Shown here one piece after another: positions 9,592-18,422 of a stretch of 56,822 bases of DNA. Position numbers and translations under genes: made by a program. The notes under the pieces are model-generated. The model had not been told where the DNA came from and searched no databases. It saw only the letters and a program-made list of their open reading frames with translations. This DNA comes from CAYUUR01 sp052034685 (lineage in GTDB: Bacteria; Patescibacteriota; Saccharimonadia; Saccharimonadales; CAYUUR01): the NCBI GenBank assembly GCA_052034685.1, contig JBPOIH010000006.1:1-56822 (forward strand). The letters are read 5' to 3'. Each line of letters begins with the position of its first letter. The first letter of the stretch is position 1.

Positions 9592-9636
9592 AACATATCC
9601 CTGAAACAATAACTACCAAAACCGTCTTCTCAAAGT

Positions 9637-9664
9637 TTGTGAATTACTAAAACTAGCATATAAT
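9637..9664 (+). promoter_or_regulatory. Candidate sigma70 promoter for the ABC exporter operon
   Basis: TTGTGA (9637-9642), a 16-base spacer and a perfect TATAAT (9659-9664). The predicted start near 9671 leaves a leader of only about 12 bases without a Shine-Dalgarno sequence in front of the ATG at 9683. The 163-base gap between 9519 and 9683 holds this and the opposite-facing promoter and is AT-rich; I see nothing else in it. Confidence 0.6.
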
Positions 9665-9682
9665 TACACTTCGTAAACCCTT

Positions 9683-10489
9683 ATGATAAGTACCAAAAAC
9701 AAGAAGAATTATGTGCTTTTTTCCGAACTCGTTCGTACTGACTTCAAGTTACGATACCAAGGTTCTGTGCTCGGGTATCTCTGGTCTCTACTGAAGCCAT
9801 TGATGCTTTTTGGAATTCTCTACATTGTATTCACTAAGTTCTTAAAAATCGGTGCTGGTGTGCCAAACTATGCACTCTCTCTACTGCTCGGAATTATTCT
9901 GTGGACGTTTTTTGTTGAGGCAACAAGTAATAGCCTCAAATCAATTGTTGGTCGAGGTAGCTTAATCAGGAAGATTGACATTCCACGTCACCTGATTCCA
10001 CTTTCTACTATCGCCTCAGCACTTATTAACATGCTGTTGAATCTCGTTGTTCTGGCGGTGTTCCTTGTTTTTGCCAGCAACACCGCACTTTCGCCAATGA
10101 CGCTCGTATTCTTCCCGTTGCTCGTGATCGAACTAACCATCCTTTCAATTGGTGTTGGTTTCTTCCTTGCGGCGGCCTACGTTAAATTCAGAGATATAAA
10201 TCATATCTGGGAAGTTGTCAGACAGGCACTCTTCTACACGGTACCAATCATCTATCCATTAAGTAGAATTCCGTCAGAAGAGATAAAGAAGTTAATAATG
10301 TTGAATCCACTTTCGCAGATAATTCAGGATGCAAGAATTGTCATTACCTACAGCGATTCGCTCGGCATTAAGGATGTTTTTGGTACCCGCTGGGTCGCTC
10401 TCATTCCCTTAGCGTTTGTGGTGATTATCTTTGTCGTCGGTGTTACCTACTTTAGTCGACAATCAAAACACTTTGCGGAGATTGTATAG
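9683..10489 (+). CDS. wzm: Polysaccharide ABC-2 exporter, permease subunit (Wzm-like)
   Basis: 268 residues with six hydrophobic segments, the usual size of Wzm/TagG/KpsM permeases. The conserved N-terminal signature is clear: LVRTDFKLRYQGSVLGYLWS, followed by PLMLFGILYIVFTKFLKIG. It also has the interface helix motif FRDINHIWEVVRQALFYTVP and P-I-I-Y-P. It forms the membrane pore through which a lipid-linked polysaccharide leaves the cytoplasm. The ATPase partner follows after one base (TAG-C-ATG). Confidence in the family is high; the symbol is by analogy. Confidence 0.92.
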   Translation: MISTKNKKNYVLFSELVRTDFKLRYQGSVLGYLWSLLKPLMLFGILYIVFTKFLKIGAGVPNYALSLLLGIILWTFFVEATSNSLKSIVGRGSLIRKIDIPRHLIPLSTIASALINMLLNLVVLAVFLVFASNTALSPMTLVFFPLLVIELTILSIGVGFFLAAAYVKFRDINHIWEVVRQALFYTVPIIYPLSRIPSEEIKKLIMLNPLSQIIQDARIVITYSDSLGIKDVFGTRWVALIPLAFVVIIFVVGVTYFSRQSKHFAEIV

Positions 10490-10490
10490 C

Positions 10491-11717
10491 ATGAAGGACG
10501 ACAACAATGCAATTGAGGTAAGTAATGTAACAAAACACTTTGTGCTTCCTCATCAAAAAGCTAATACTCTAAAATCGTTTTTCATGAATCCCTTCAGTCG
10601 GTACAAAAACGAAAAACAACGGGCCTTCCACAACATAAGCTTTGACATAAAAAAGGGTGAGTTCTTTGGCATTGTGGGACGTAACGGAAGTGGTAAAAGT
10701 ACCTTACTTAAATGCATGGCAGGAGTTTACGTACCAGACACGGGAAGTATTGCCGTTAACGGAACACTAGTGCCCTTTATTGAGCTTGGAGTTGGCTTTA
10801 ATCCCGAACTGAGCGGTAGAGATAATGTGTTCTTGAATGGTGCACTACTGGGTTTTAGTCGCAAAGAGATGTCAGAAATGTATGATGAGATCGTAGAATT
10901 TTCAGAGCTTGAAAAATTCATGGATCAGAAGCTCAAAAATTACAGTAGCGGTATGCAGGTCCGTCTGGCCTTTTCAATCGCCATACGTGCACATGGAGAC
11001 ATACTACTTCTAGATGAAGTGCTTGCCGTTGGCGACTCGGCATTTCAACAGAAGTGTTTCGACTACTTTGACACTATGAAAACGCAAAAAAAGACCATCG
11101 TATTAGTGAGCCACAGTATGGGGATTATTGAACGGTATTGTGATCGGGCACTCTTTCTGGAAAAGGGCAAGGTTCGACATATGGGTAGCCCAAACGAGAT
11201 TGCCCGCATGTACGAAGAAATGTTCCTCGACGAAGAGGTCACTAAGCGCGCAGAGAAAAGAAGTAAGCGAACCGGTAAAGACCAAGACGAATATAAAGAC
11301 GATGTTGTCTCAATGAGTAAAGTCAGAACAGTGCAGTCTGGCCGTACGACAGACACCATAAGAGCCCTTAAAGAGTTTGAGATACAAGTAGATTTCACCA
11401 GTTCAAAAGACATAGAAAAGGCGATCGCACGGATGAACATAAAAAATCGTCGAGGTTTTGTGGTTGTTGCATCGGATAGTGACAGTCTGCCAAATGGACT
11501 AAGCCTCAAGAAAGGCGTCAAGCAAACACTTTCATTCAAAATAGATAACACGCTTACGAATGACATATACGCAATTAATATTTCCTTCTCTGACATATCG
11601 ACAAGTACCGAAATCGGTCTGACTCAAAAACGCCCAGTTAGCGAATTCAGCGTAAAAGGAATTGAAAAATACCCTGATAGCATTACGCACCCGTCCGTTA
11701 TCGCCACAATTTCATAA
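10491..11717 (+). CDS. wzt: Polysaccharide ABC exporter, ATPase with C-terminal glycan-binding extension (Wzt-like)
   Basis: 408 residues from the ATG at 10491, which has GGAG ten bases upstream. An in-frame extension back to 10431 lies inside the permease gene and is rejected. Walker A is GRNGSGKST, the signature is YSSGMQVRLAFS, Walker B is ILLLDEVLAVGD and the switch histidine sits in VLVSHSM. Residues about 255-408 form a beta-rich extension after a charged linker, like the Wzt C-terminal domain that reads the finished end of an O-polysaccharide. That implies export of a chain completed in the cytoplasm rather than Wzy-type polymerisation for this glycan. It works with the permease just upstream. 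Confidence 0.92.
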   Translation: MKDDNNAIEVSNVTKHFVLPHQKANTLKSFFMNPFSRYKNEKQRAFHNISFDIKKGEFFGIVGRNGSGKSTLLKCMAGVYVPDTGSIAVNGTLVPFIELGVGFNPELSGRDNVFLNGALLGFSRKEMSEMYDEIVEFSELEKFMDQKLKNYSSGMQVRLAFSIAIRAHGDILLLDEVLAVGDSAFQQKCFDYFDTMKTQKKTIVLVSHSMGIIERYCDRALFLEKGKVRHMGSPNEIARMYEEMFLDEEVTKRAEKRSKRTGKDQDEYKDDVVSMSKVRTVQSGRTTDTIRALKEFEIQVDFTSSKDIEKAIARMNIKNRRGFVVVASDSDSLPNGLSLKKGVKQTLSFKIDNTLTNDIYAINISFSDISTSTEIGLTQKRPVSEFSVKGIEKYPDSITHPSVIATIS

Positions 11718-11763
11718 GAATCATAAACACCTGACCCTGCCTATAGTAACGACTCAGAGAAAG

Positions 11764-11772
11764 TGAGATAAT
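11764..11772 (+). promoter_or_regulatory. Extended -10 promoter, predicted leaderless start
   Basis: TGA-GATAAT ends nine bases before the ATG at 11782. Transcription would start at or within two bases of the start codon, and there is no Shine-Dalgarno sequence. Confidence 0.6.
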
Positions 11773-11781
11773 ACAGGCACA

Positions 11782-13149
11782 ATGTCTAAAAGTAAAAAGA
11801 TGAAAGTTCTCGTTCTGTCACATATATCTGAACTGCTTGGCGGTGCAGAAAGGTCGATGCTCGACGTGTTTGATTATTGGGCAGACCATTACCAAGTCGA
11901 ACCGGTATTTATTATGCGTGAACCCATCAAATCACTCGCTCAGGCAATCACAGAACGTGGTTGGCAGTACCAGGCACTTGATTACACATTTTGGTCAGAT
12001 GGCAACCCGCCGAAAAATGACACAGACATCATGCATAACCTAAAGCGCAACAAGCGCGCTATCAGCGCAATAGAAAAACTTATCGATGAGCTAAAACCAG
12101 ACGTAATCATGACAAATTCTGTCGTTTGTCCATGGGCAGCCTTAGCGGCCTATAACCGCGGTGTTCCTCATGTCTGGTTTGTGAGAGAGTACGGCGACCT
12201 CGATCATGCCAGAACCTACGAAATTGGCCGACAGAAGACATATGAAGACGTTGATAGTCTCTCTAGTTTGGTAGTTGCTAATTCGCAAACACTGGCCGCA
12301 CACTTACAGAAGTATATTGCACCTGAAAAGGTAACGACACTCTACAATCCGTTTGATATATCAGCCATAGAAGCCTTGGCTCACAGGAGTATTCAATCAC
12401 CTTTCAAATATAAGAAGTCGTGCAAGTTTGTCATAACAGGTAACCTAGCACCTTCAAAAGGACAGCATGAAGCGATTGCAGCAATTGCCGATCTGCATAA
12501 AGCAGCACAAGACGTTGAACTATGTGTTATCGGTAAGTCGGGCGACCCGCAATACCAAAAAGAACTTGATGAGATCGTACGAGCAAACAACTTAACCAGC
12601 CGTGTACATTTTGTTGGCTATCAGCAAAATCCACTCGCATATGTTGCGCTTGCGGATGTCTGCATAATGTCGTCACGCCGAGAAGCATTCGGCAGAGTAA
12701 CTTTCGAATATCTGGTGGCAAGCAAGCCAATCGTTGGTGCAAATTCAGGAGCAACACCAGAAATGGTCCAGGAAGGGAATAATGGTTATCTGTATGAGTC
12801 GGGTGATATAAAAAGCTTAACAAAGGCACTCGCACACTACACAGATAATCCCAAGCTTGTAAAACTGCACGGTGAAAAATCGCACGCGCTGGCCCAGCAC
12901 ATGATGCAGGGCGATAAAAATATCGATACGCTGTATGCTCGTGTCTGCCAGGCAGTCAGCTCGTTTAGGCCCCAGCAAAAAACTATAAACTTTATGGAAT
13001 ATCGTGATGAGCTTGAAAAGAATCTCGAAAAGAAGCTTCGTCATAACAAGCCCGCTCTCCATGTCAGAACGAAACGCGTTGCTCGTCGGTATGCAAAGGC
13101 AGTATATGTTCGCGCGCGCAGCTATAAAACGAAAGTCACCGGTAAGTAA
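11782..13149 (+). CDS. Glycosyltransferase family 4 (GT-B)
   Basis: 455-residue retaining GT4 enzyme. N-terminal VLVLSHISELLGGAERSMLD carries the GGAE donor-side motif. The C-terminal domain shows KFVITGNLAPSKGQHEAIAA, VHFVGYQQNP and SSRREAFGRVTFEYLVASKP, the E-x7-E pair (E of REAFGRV and E of FEYL). The last 60 residues are basic and helical and may lie on the membrane. It probably adds a sugar to the glycan exported by the transporter upstream. It has its own predicted leaderless promoter although it follows wzt by only 64 bases. Confidence 0.9.
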   Translation: MSKSKKMKVLVLSHISELLGGAERSMLDVFDYWADHYQVEPVFIMREPIKSLAQAITERGWQYQALDYTFWSDGNPPKNDTDIMHNLKRNKRAISAIEKLIDELKPDVIMTNSVVCPWAALAAYNRGVPHVWFVREYGDLDHARTYEIGRQKTYEDVDSLSSLVVANSQTLAAHLQKYIAPEKVTTLYNPFDISAIEALAHRSIQSPFKYKKSCKFVITGNLAPSKGQHEAIAAIADLHKAAQDVELCVIGKSGDPQYQKELDEIVRANNLTSRVHFVGYQQNPLAYVALADVCIMSSRREAFGRVTFEYLVASKPIVGANSGATPEMVQEGNNGYLYESGDIKSLTKALAHYTDNPKLVKLHGEKSHALAQHMMQGDKNIDTLYARVCQAVSSFRPQQKTINFMEYRDELEKNLEKKLRHNKPALHVRTKRVARRYAKAVYVRARSYKTKVTGK

Positions 13150-13150
13150 C

Positions 13151-14077
13151 ATGACAACAAACGTAACAATCGTCGTGCCAATATATGGTGACTGGCCATC
13201 GCTTAAAGAATGTATCGAATCGCTAATTAACCACGTTGATTTGTCGATGCACCAAATCTTGCTCGTCAATGATTGCGGTCCCGACGTAGATATGATAGAG
13301 AAAAATATACAAGCACTCATCCATGATATAGCTCACGTTCGTTACGAACGTAATCCAAAAAACCTTGGGTTCGTTGGAACATGTAACCGGGCAGTAGAAG
13401 AACTCGACAAAACCAGCAACGACATACTCCTACTTAATAGCGACACAAAAGTGACCCCCGGCTTTCTCGACGAGTTGCAAAAAGTCCTTTATGAATCATC
13501 AAAGAACGGTGCAGTGACACCAAGGTCAAATAACGCTACCCTAGCTACTATCCCACTCTCGGCAGCTCCACAAAAAGGTATTGCGCCTGAGGACGCCTTT
13601 GCAATCTTTCTAAAAATACGCGACAAACTACCACGGTCAACTGTCGTACCGGTTGCCCATGGCTTTTGTATGCTTATCCGCCGAGACCTCATTAAAAAGT
13701 ACGGCTTGTTTGATACGGTTTTTGGCAAAGGCTATGGTGAGGAGGTAGATTTCTGCCAACGGATTCGTAAGGATGGCTACCGGTGCCTACTTGCAAACCG
13801 TGCGTTTGTCTTCCATCTAGAAGCGCGCAGTTTTTCACTTGAAACAAAAGCTAAACTGCTTGAGACGAATAACAAAATTATCTGGAAACGTTACCCGCAT
13901 TACCGTGAGCAAGTACGTGAGTATATGCAACAAGCAACTAAAACTGAAACAGCTATAGAGAAATCAGTTGGCGTAGACAAAACCTACAGCATTAAAGACT
14001 ATGTGAAGAGTATGGTCAGGAAGAACAAGCACGTTCATCGTGTTGCTCGTCGGTTACGCCGATCTAGTAAGCGTTAA
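13151..14077 (+). CDS. Glycosyltransferase family 2
   Basis: 308 residues starting MTTNVTIVVPIYGDWPSLKE. The open frame extends back to 13004, but that part overlaps the previous gene by 146 bases and lacks conservation signals. The ATG at 13151 is one base after the previous TAA. GT-A motifs: LLVNDCGP, LLLNSDTKVTPGFLDE (DxD as DSD/TK region, about residues 98-108), and GKGYGEEVDFCQRIRKDGYR. The late VFHLEARSF repeats a pattern also present in the C-terminal domain of the 820-residue protein, so the two are likely related enzymes. Faces the next gene tail to tail with a seven-base gap. Confidence 0.9.
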   Translation: MTTNVTIVVPIYGDWPSLKECIESLINHVDLSMHQILLVNDCGPDVDMIEKNIQALIHDIAHVRYERNPKNLGFVGTCNRAVEELDKTSNDILLLNSDTKVTPGFLDELQKVLYESSKNGAVTPRSNNATLATIPLSAAPQKGIAPEDAFAIFLKIRDKLPRSTVVPVAHGFCMLIRRDLIKKYGLFDTVFGKGYGEEVDFCQRIRKDGYRCLLANRAFVFHLEARSFSLETKAKLLETNNKIIWKRYPHYREQVREYMQQATKTETAIEKSVGVDKTYSIKDYVKSMVRKNKHVHRVARRLRRSSKR

Positions 14078-14084
14078 AGAGCAA

Positions 14085-15422
14085 CTACCGTAAATTTTTA
14101 AGGATTGTTTCTGCGGCACTTTCTACAGATCGTTTTGCCCATACGTAGTCGTTCGCTTGCTCTTGCGTTGCTGCAAGTCGCTTTCGGCTGGCAACTGGGT
14201 CCTTTACGATATCGGCGAGCACAGCAAACCATTCGTCACTATTGTTTGGCACCTTTATGATAAGCTTTGCAAGCTCTGGTGTGCTATACGGAGTAATATC
14301 TGAAACAACTGGCACGGCACCTACTGCAAAGTAATCAAGGCACTTTATGTCTGACTTACATCTGTTAAAGGCCGAGTCCACCAAAGGCGACAAGCCAATG
14401 TCAAAAGGGCCTTGTCTGATGAACCATTTCACAAAGAGTGGGTAAAGCGAAGTTTTATTTGGTTGTAGCCGAGTAATCCAAGGCTCATTTGGTAACGCGC
14501 TAGAAACACCAATGACGTGCAGCATAAATGAATCCGGATATTGTTTGTTAAGCTTACGAAGCGCTGGCATTATCATTTCTAAGTCGGCATCGTGCGTTGC
14601 CGTTCCCATGTAGACCATATTAATCCTGCTAGCGTCATTACTTTTGACACCAGGGCCTTTCCATATCCTGCTGTCTAAGTAGTTTTGAATTACAATCGGC
14701 TTCTGTTGTGTTTTTGGATATACATCAACAAGCGCCTCGGTTGACAGCCAGACTGAATCTGCTTCTTGCAATAGTAACTCAAACGCCGCCACGCGTTCAC
14801 GTTGCTCGTTATGTTCAGGATGTGACCGGTCAATAACATTAAAGGCATCGTCACTGTCGATAATCAACCTACACCGTTTGCTTTTGATTTCATTCAACAG
14901 CTGTTGTGCAGTGGACACAGAATCAAATGCTGTTCTCTGTACGATACAAATGTGCGTCCCCTCAGGTAATTGGGTAGTGTTTTCCGGATGAAGTGACAGG
15001 CGGTAGTTATTACTAATCAAAGGTTGAGAAAGAGGACCAATCAGACGTATAAACGCCGACGACTTCGGGTAATGAGTGCCATCTCGCATAATAATCGCGA
15101 TGGACTTTTTTGATCCCAGAACGGTAGTGTCTAGTCCATAGATGTCTTGCAGAACTTTTTTAAGGCGGCGACTTTCGCGAGGCGTTTTAACAGTTGGGTG
15201 ATTGTAGACGGCGCGAGGGACAACCAGCGCAATTCTTTTGGCAATCTTCAATGTATTGAGCGAGCGTCGACGAGCAATTTTTTTGAGTTCTGTCTTGTCA
15301 CCCTGCTTAACAATCTCGAGCGAGTTCTTAAGTGTATTCCTCGGAGGCTTCGGTTGGTCTGGTGATGTTTTTTGTTTCGTCTGCACAGCTAACACTGTAC
15401 TACCTATCTTGCCTTCTTGCAA
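14085..15422 (-). CDS. GT-B glycosyltransferase-like protein
   Basis: About 445 residues. A lysine/arginine-rich N-terminus (about 1-100) precedes a GT-B-like core: CIVQRTAFDSV, CRLIIDSDDAFNVID, MVYMGTATHDADLEMIMPAL (start of the second Rossmann domain) and GLSPLVDSAFNRCKSDIKCL with YFAVGAVPVVS in place of the classical E-x7-E region. It resembles proteins annotated as glycosyltransferase family 1-like in O-antigen clusters. The start is unsure: TTG at 15422, or GTG at 15395 or 15386. No Shine-Dalgarno stands out for any of them. Convergent with the GT2 gene. Confidence 0.7.
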   Translation of the reverse strand: MQEGKIGSTVLAVQTKQKTSPDQPKPPRNTLKNSLEIVKQGDKTELKKIARRRSLNTLKIAKRIALVVPRAVYNHPTVKTPRESRRLKKVLQDIYGLDTTVLGSKKSIAIIMRDGTHYPKSSAFIRLIGPLSQPLISNNYRLSLHPENTTQLPEGTHICIVQRTAFDSVSTAQQLLNEIKSKRCRLIIDSDDAFNVIDRSHPEHNEQRERVAAFELLLQEADSVWLSTEALVDVYPKTQQKPIVIQNYLDSRIWKGPGVKSNDASRINMVYMGTATHDADLEMIMPALRKLNKQYPDSFMLHVIGVSSALPNEPWITRLQPNKTSLYPLFVKWFIRQGPFDIGLSPLVDSAFNRCKSDIKCLDYFAVGAVPVVSDITPYSTPELAKLIIKVPNNSDEWFAVLADIVKDPVASRKRLAATQEQANDYVWAKRSVESAAETILKNLR

Positions 15423-15484
15423 AATACACGAGATAACAAATAAGTACTATCAGAAAGCAAATAATGCTACTGTAATACTTGTAC

Positions 15485-16942
15485 ATGAAGCAGAAAAACC
15501 TACGTCATCACCTTCAAGATATACCGCGTAAACTTGCAAAACCGGTGATTGTCCGTGGAAAAAAATACTCCCGTGCTTTTCTCGTCGGAATACTTGCTAC
15601 GATCTGTATGTACGTCGGCGTTGCCGGTATGACTTCTGTGGCCGTTCCTTGGCTAACCCGTGGCGACACACGACAGCACGTCGACTATATATGGCGCTTA
15701 TCAAATGGAGATATTCCCAAATGGTATGACAAAATTCAGTACCCCGCTTTCAAAGAGGATCGAGTTAAGTTTCAGTCTGCATCGGCAAACCCGCCACTTT
15801 TCTATATGATACATGCGCCATTCGTGGGCCCACTGCTTAATAGTGGCCACTGGCAGGTTGCAATTCTCGTCGGCCGAGTTATTAATATTGTGATTGGTAT
15901 TGGTTGTATACTTGCATTAGCTTGGGGGTCTTGGCTGGTTGGTGGTAAGCATCGAGAACTGCTTGCAGTTGCAGTGCCAGCACTCGTGGTAATGTTCTAC
16001 CGCTTCACGCGTCTTAATCAAGATTACGCGCTTGATGCACTACTACTTCTGCTATCTACCTTGTCCCTAATAACCTGTATTAAGATAATTCAGCGGGGAT
16101 TAAACCGCCGATACATGGCCGCCCTAACACTACTATCGGTGCTTGGGATGGCAACAAAGGCTCCGTACCTCGTCTTTCTTGTAACAAACATCCTTACGCT
16201 TATGTATGTGGCTACCGATAGCGCAAAACACATATCAAAGAAACATGTGCTGCGGGCAATAACGCTCGTATCGGTACTCTTGTTCGCGGTAGTCGTGTCA
16301 ATCGGCTGGTTTTATTACTTCTGGAACTATAAGACAAATGGCGGCTGGTTCCATTCCTCGCCCCCAGGCTACACAGGCGGCAGGCCGTATCAATCACTAA
16401 CCACGATATTACTAAACGGTAAGATTATACAGCTACTATACGCTGAGTACTCAAGGAATATACTATTATCTGTGGCGTTGAGCGCGACAGCGGTCGCCGG
16501 CTACTACACGCTTACTGTTAGTGAAGTGCGGCGTTATTTTCGGAATCATCAAGCAAGGGCTGTTATTGCTCTACTATTGCTCGCCTTCATAGGGACAGTA
16601 TTAACACAGGTAAAGTTCGCCACTGGCTACGGCGCAATAAACTTTAGGTACCTTATCCCAGCACTCTTCCCGATCGGCCTGTTTATGGCATATGGACTAC
16701 TGCAGTTTAAAAACTTAAGGGGGATTGGCGTATCTTTGGCGGCAGTGTTGCTTGGACTGTCGACATTTACTGCACTCGGCGGTGGCGGTTTCAGGACTTT
16801 GTTTCGAATGACGGCTGCTAACGGCTTGCCGTACGTCTTTACAGGGTTACTATTAATTTCTTTCGTGTTAGGTTCGATTGCACTCGTTTTGTCATTGTAT
16901 GTGTTGACGGGCCGTAAGCAACTGGCTGGATCGAAAGAGTAA
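15485..16942 (+). CDS. Polytopic membrane glycosyltransferase-like protein (GT-C/GT39-like)
   Basis: About 485 residues with roughly ten membrane segments. The first outer loop has GDTRQHVDYIWRLSNGDIPK, where the acidic residue after the first helix fits the catalytic Asp of GT-C enzymes such as ArnT/PMT, and DRVKFQSASANPPLFYMIHA, matching the 'PPLYY' patch of that group. Such enzymes use polyprenyl-phosphate sugars on the outer membrane face. The TTG six bases earlier is a possible start, but the ATG at 15485 has an extended -10 (TGC-TACTGT, 15465-15473) eleven bases before it and fits a near-leaderless mRNA. Donor would be made by the DPM1-like enzyme at 24136-25080. This link is inference. 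Confidence 0.7.
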   Translation: MKQKNLRHHLQDIPRKLAKPVIVRGKKYSRAFLVGILATICMYVGVAGMTSVAVPWLTRGDTRQHVDYIWRLSNGDIPKWYDKIQYPAFKEDRVKFQSASANPPLFYMIHAPFVGPLLNSGHWQVAILVGRVINIVIGIGCILALAWGSWLVGGKHRELLAVAVPALVVMFYRFTRLNQDYALDALLLLLSTLSLITCIKIIQRGLNRRYMAALTLLSVLGMATKAPYLVFLVTNILTLMYVATDSAKHISKKHVLRAITLVSVLLFAVVVSIGWFYYFWNYKTNGGWFHSSPPGYTGGRPYQSLTTILLNGKIIQLLYAEYSRNILLSVALSATAVAGYYTLTVSEVRRYFRNHQARAVIALLLLAFIGTVLTQVKFATGYGAINFRYLIPALFPIGLFMAYGLLQFKNLRGIGVSLAAVLLGLSTFTALGGGGFRTLFRMTAANGLPYVFTGLLLISFVLGSIALVLSLYVLTGRKQLAGSKE

Positions 16943-16943
16943 T

Positions 16944-18368
16944 CTATCGCTGCAGAAAAGGAATACTTTCCGCAGCGGAGGTGTACCAGTTAGCATCCGC
17001 TTTTTTTATGAATGTTGGCATACTTGCAAGGGCAAAGACGAGCACCGTGATAATAATGAAGCTAAAACGCAAAAATGGTTTACGTGTATTTTTCATAATG
17101 TAGTGCGTAGCGATGAGATAAAGCAATGGCAAAAATGCAAACAAGTACCGACCGTGTATGGCTAGTTCAAGAATTCCAGAGCGAGCGTAAATACGATAAT
17201 TCTCAAGTATAAGAATTACTATGTTGAATAGACAAACAATCAGAACAGTTGTTATTACCTTATCGCGACGTTGCCAGAAGCGGAGCGTGAACGCGACTCC
17301 CAAAATCAGAAAGGCATCCATCCATAACCCCACTGCTTTATTTGGCAGGAAACGTAGGTCGCCAAAAACGCCAAAACTTCTATTCTGCATGAGCGCAGTC
17401 CATTCAGACACAGATCGGAGCGTGTCATGTGTCGGGGCGGGTCGGTTAACTCCAAACACGCGCTCATTGCGAGCATACAATGCACTTTTGCGGCAGTAAT
17501 CTATAGTCTGTATGCGAGCGCAGTCAGGTGCGTAAGTTTGGTACTTCACCACATTGTAGACGTAACGATGCACGAAGAGTATTGATAACAGGCAGGCTGC
17601 ACTCAATAGCAAGATATTCAATCGTTTATGAGTTGAGAATGTACTAAGCATAGTTGAAAAACTTTTTCTAAGGGCTCCCTTGTACTTGAGGAATAATACG
17701 AGACTAACAATGAGAATTTGCGGCAGGAAGTTTATTTTAACCATACTGCCTAACAACATGACGTTAACTAGTAGCAAGGTGTCACGTAATGTTATCTTTT
17801 CGATCAGACGAAGGAGCAACACTAAACTTGAGAGTGTTAGCAGAATGTAGAGGGTGTCGTAATTGATAGAACCAAATAGAAAAGAAAACATCAGCGTGCA
17901 CACGGTCATAAATACACCAAGATTAGTTACAAGCGGGGAAAGTCGCATACGCTTTGCGATTGCAATAACAAGCGCAAGAGAACCTAGACCAATGAATATG
18001 TTTACGATTCTTAAGAACACGTAAGCATCGGCAAATCCTCTGATAAAAAAGTACGGCAGCGATAATAGATAGTGATACAGAAAGAACGGGTTACGAACGG
18101 CTTCACGCAATATGAAATTGTCACCTTGGTTCGATAAGAAAGGTGAAGGGAAGTTGTCTGCAAAAAGCTTTATGTATGTATAGTGATAATTTTCATCTGG
18201 CGGTATATCAAACTTTACAAAAATCGCAAAGAATAACGCTTGAACGACAAAGTAGGCAAACACAAACCAGAGGAAGTATCGCGATGCAATAACCTGTTCA
18301 ACAAATACAAATATTCTAGACAATTTTCTTTGCGCACGACTCAATATTGTTGCACTTGTGGAAGCCAT
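16944..18368 (-). CDS. Polytopic membrane glycosyltransferase-like protein (GT-C/GT39-like)
   Basis: 474 residues with about ten to eleven membrane helices. The first periplasm-side loop holds FDIPPDENYHYTYIKLF: an acidic DE pair right after helix 1, the position of the catalytic site in ArnT/PMT-type GT-C enzymes. NPFFLYHYLLSLPYFF follows, like the aromatic patch of that family. It should transfer sugar from a polyprenyl-phosphate donor outside the membrane. Tail to tail with the similar gene at 15485-16942, with one base between them, so the two may be old duplicates. TATACT lies 13 bases upstream of the ATG and could be its -10. Confidence 0.7.
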   Translation of the reverse strand: MASTSATILSRAQRKLSRIFVFVEQVIASRYFLWFVFAYFVVQALFFAIFVKFDIPPDENYHYTYIKLFADNFPSPFLSNQGDNFILREAVRNPFFLYHYLLSLPYFFIRGFADAYVFLRIVNIFIGLGSLALVIAIAKRMRLSPLVTNLGVFMTVCTLMFSFLFGSINYDTLYILLTLSSLVLLLRLIEKITLRDTLLLVNVMLLGSMVKINFLPQILIVSLVLFLKYKGALRKSFSTMLSTFSTHKRLNILLLSAACLLSILFVHRYVYNVVKYQTYAPDCARIQTIDYCRKSALYARNERVFGVNRPAPTHDTLRSVSEWTALMQNRSFGVFGDLRFLPNKAVGLWMDAFLILGVAFTLRFWQRRDKVITTVLIVCLFNIVILILENYRIYARSGILELAIHGRYLFAFLPLLYLIATHYIMKNTRKPFLRFSFIIITVLVFALASMPTFIKKADANWYTSAAESIPFLQR

Positions 18369-18422
18369 AATAGTTACCCGTAGTATACGCGACTATAAGT
18401 CAAGAGACCACAGCACAGGTCA

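Noticed and set aside
10431..10490. In-frame extension of the wzt gene upstream of 10491
   Set aside because: It lies inside the permease gene, has no ribosome site, and the ATG at 10491 has GGAG at a good distance and starts the conserved part.
11063..11596. 177-codon open frame on the minus strand opposite wzt
   Set aside because: Shadow of a conserved ABC gene; no start signals and no family features.
13004..13150. N-terminal extension of the GT2 gene
   Set aside because: It overlaps the end of the GT4 gene; the conserved GT2 start follows the ATG at 13151.
13335..13351. ACGTTCGT-T-ACGAACGT perfect palindrome
   Set aside because: It lies within a well-conserved coding part of a GT2 gene with no second copy seen; most likely chance.
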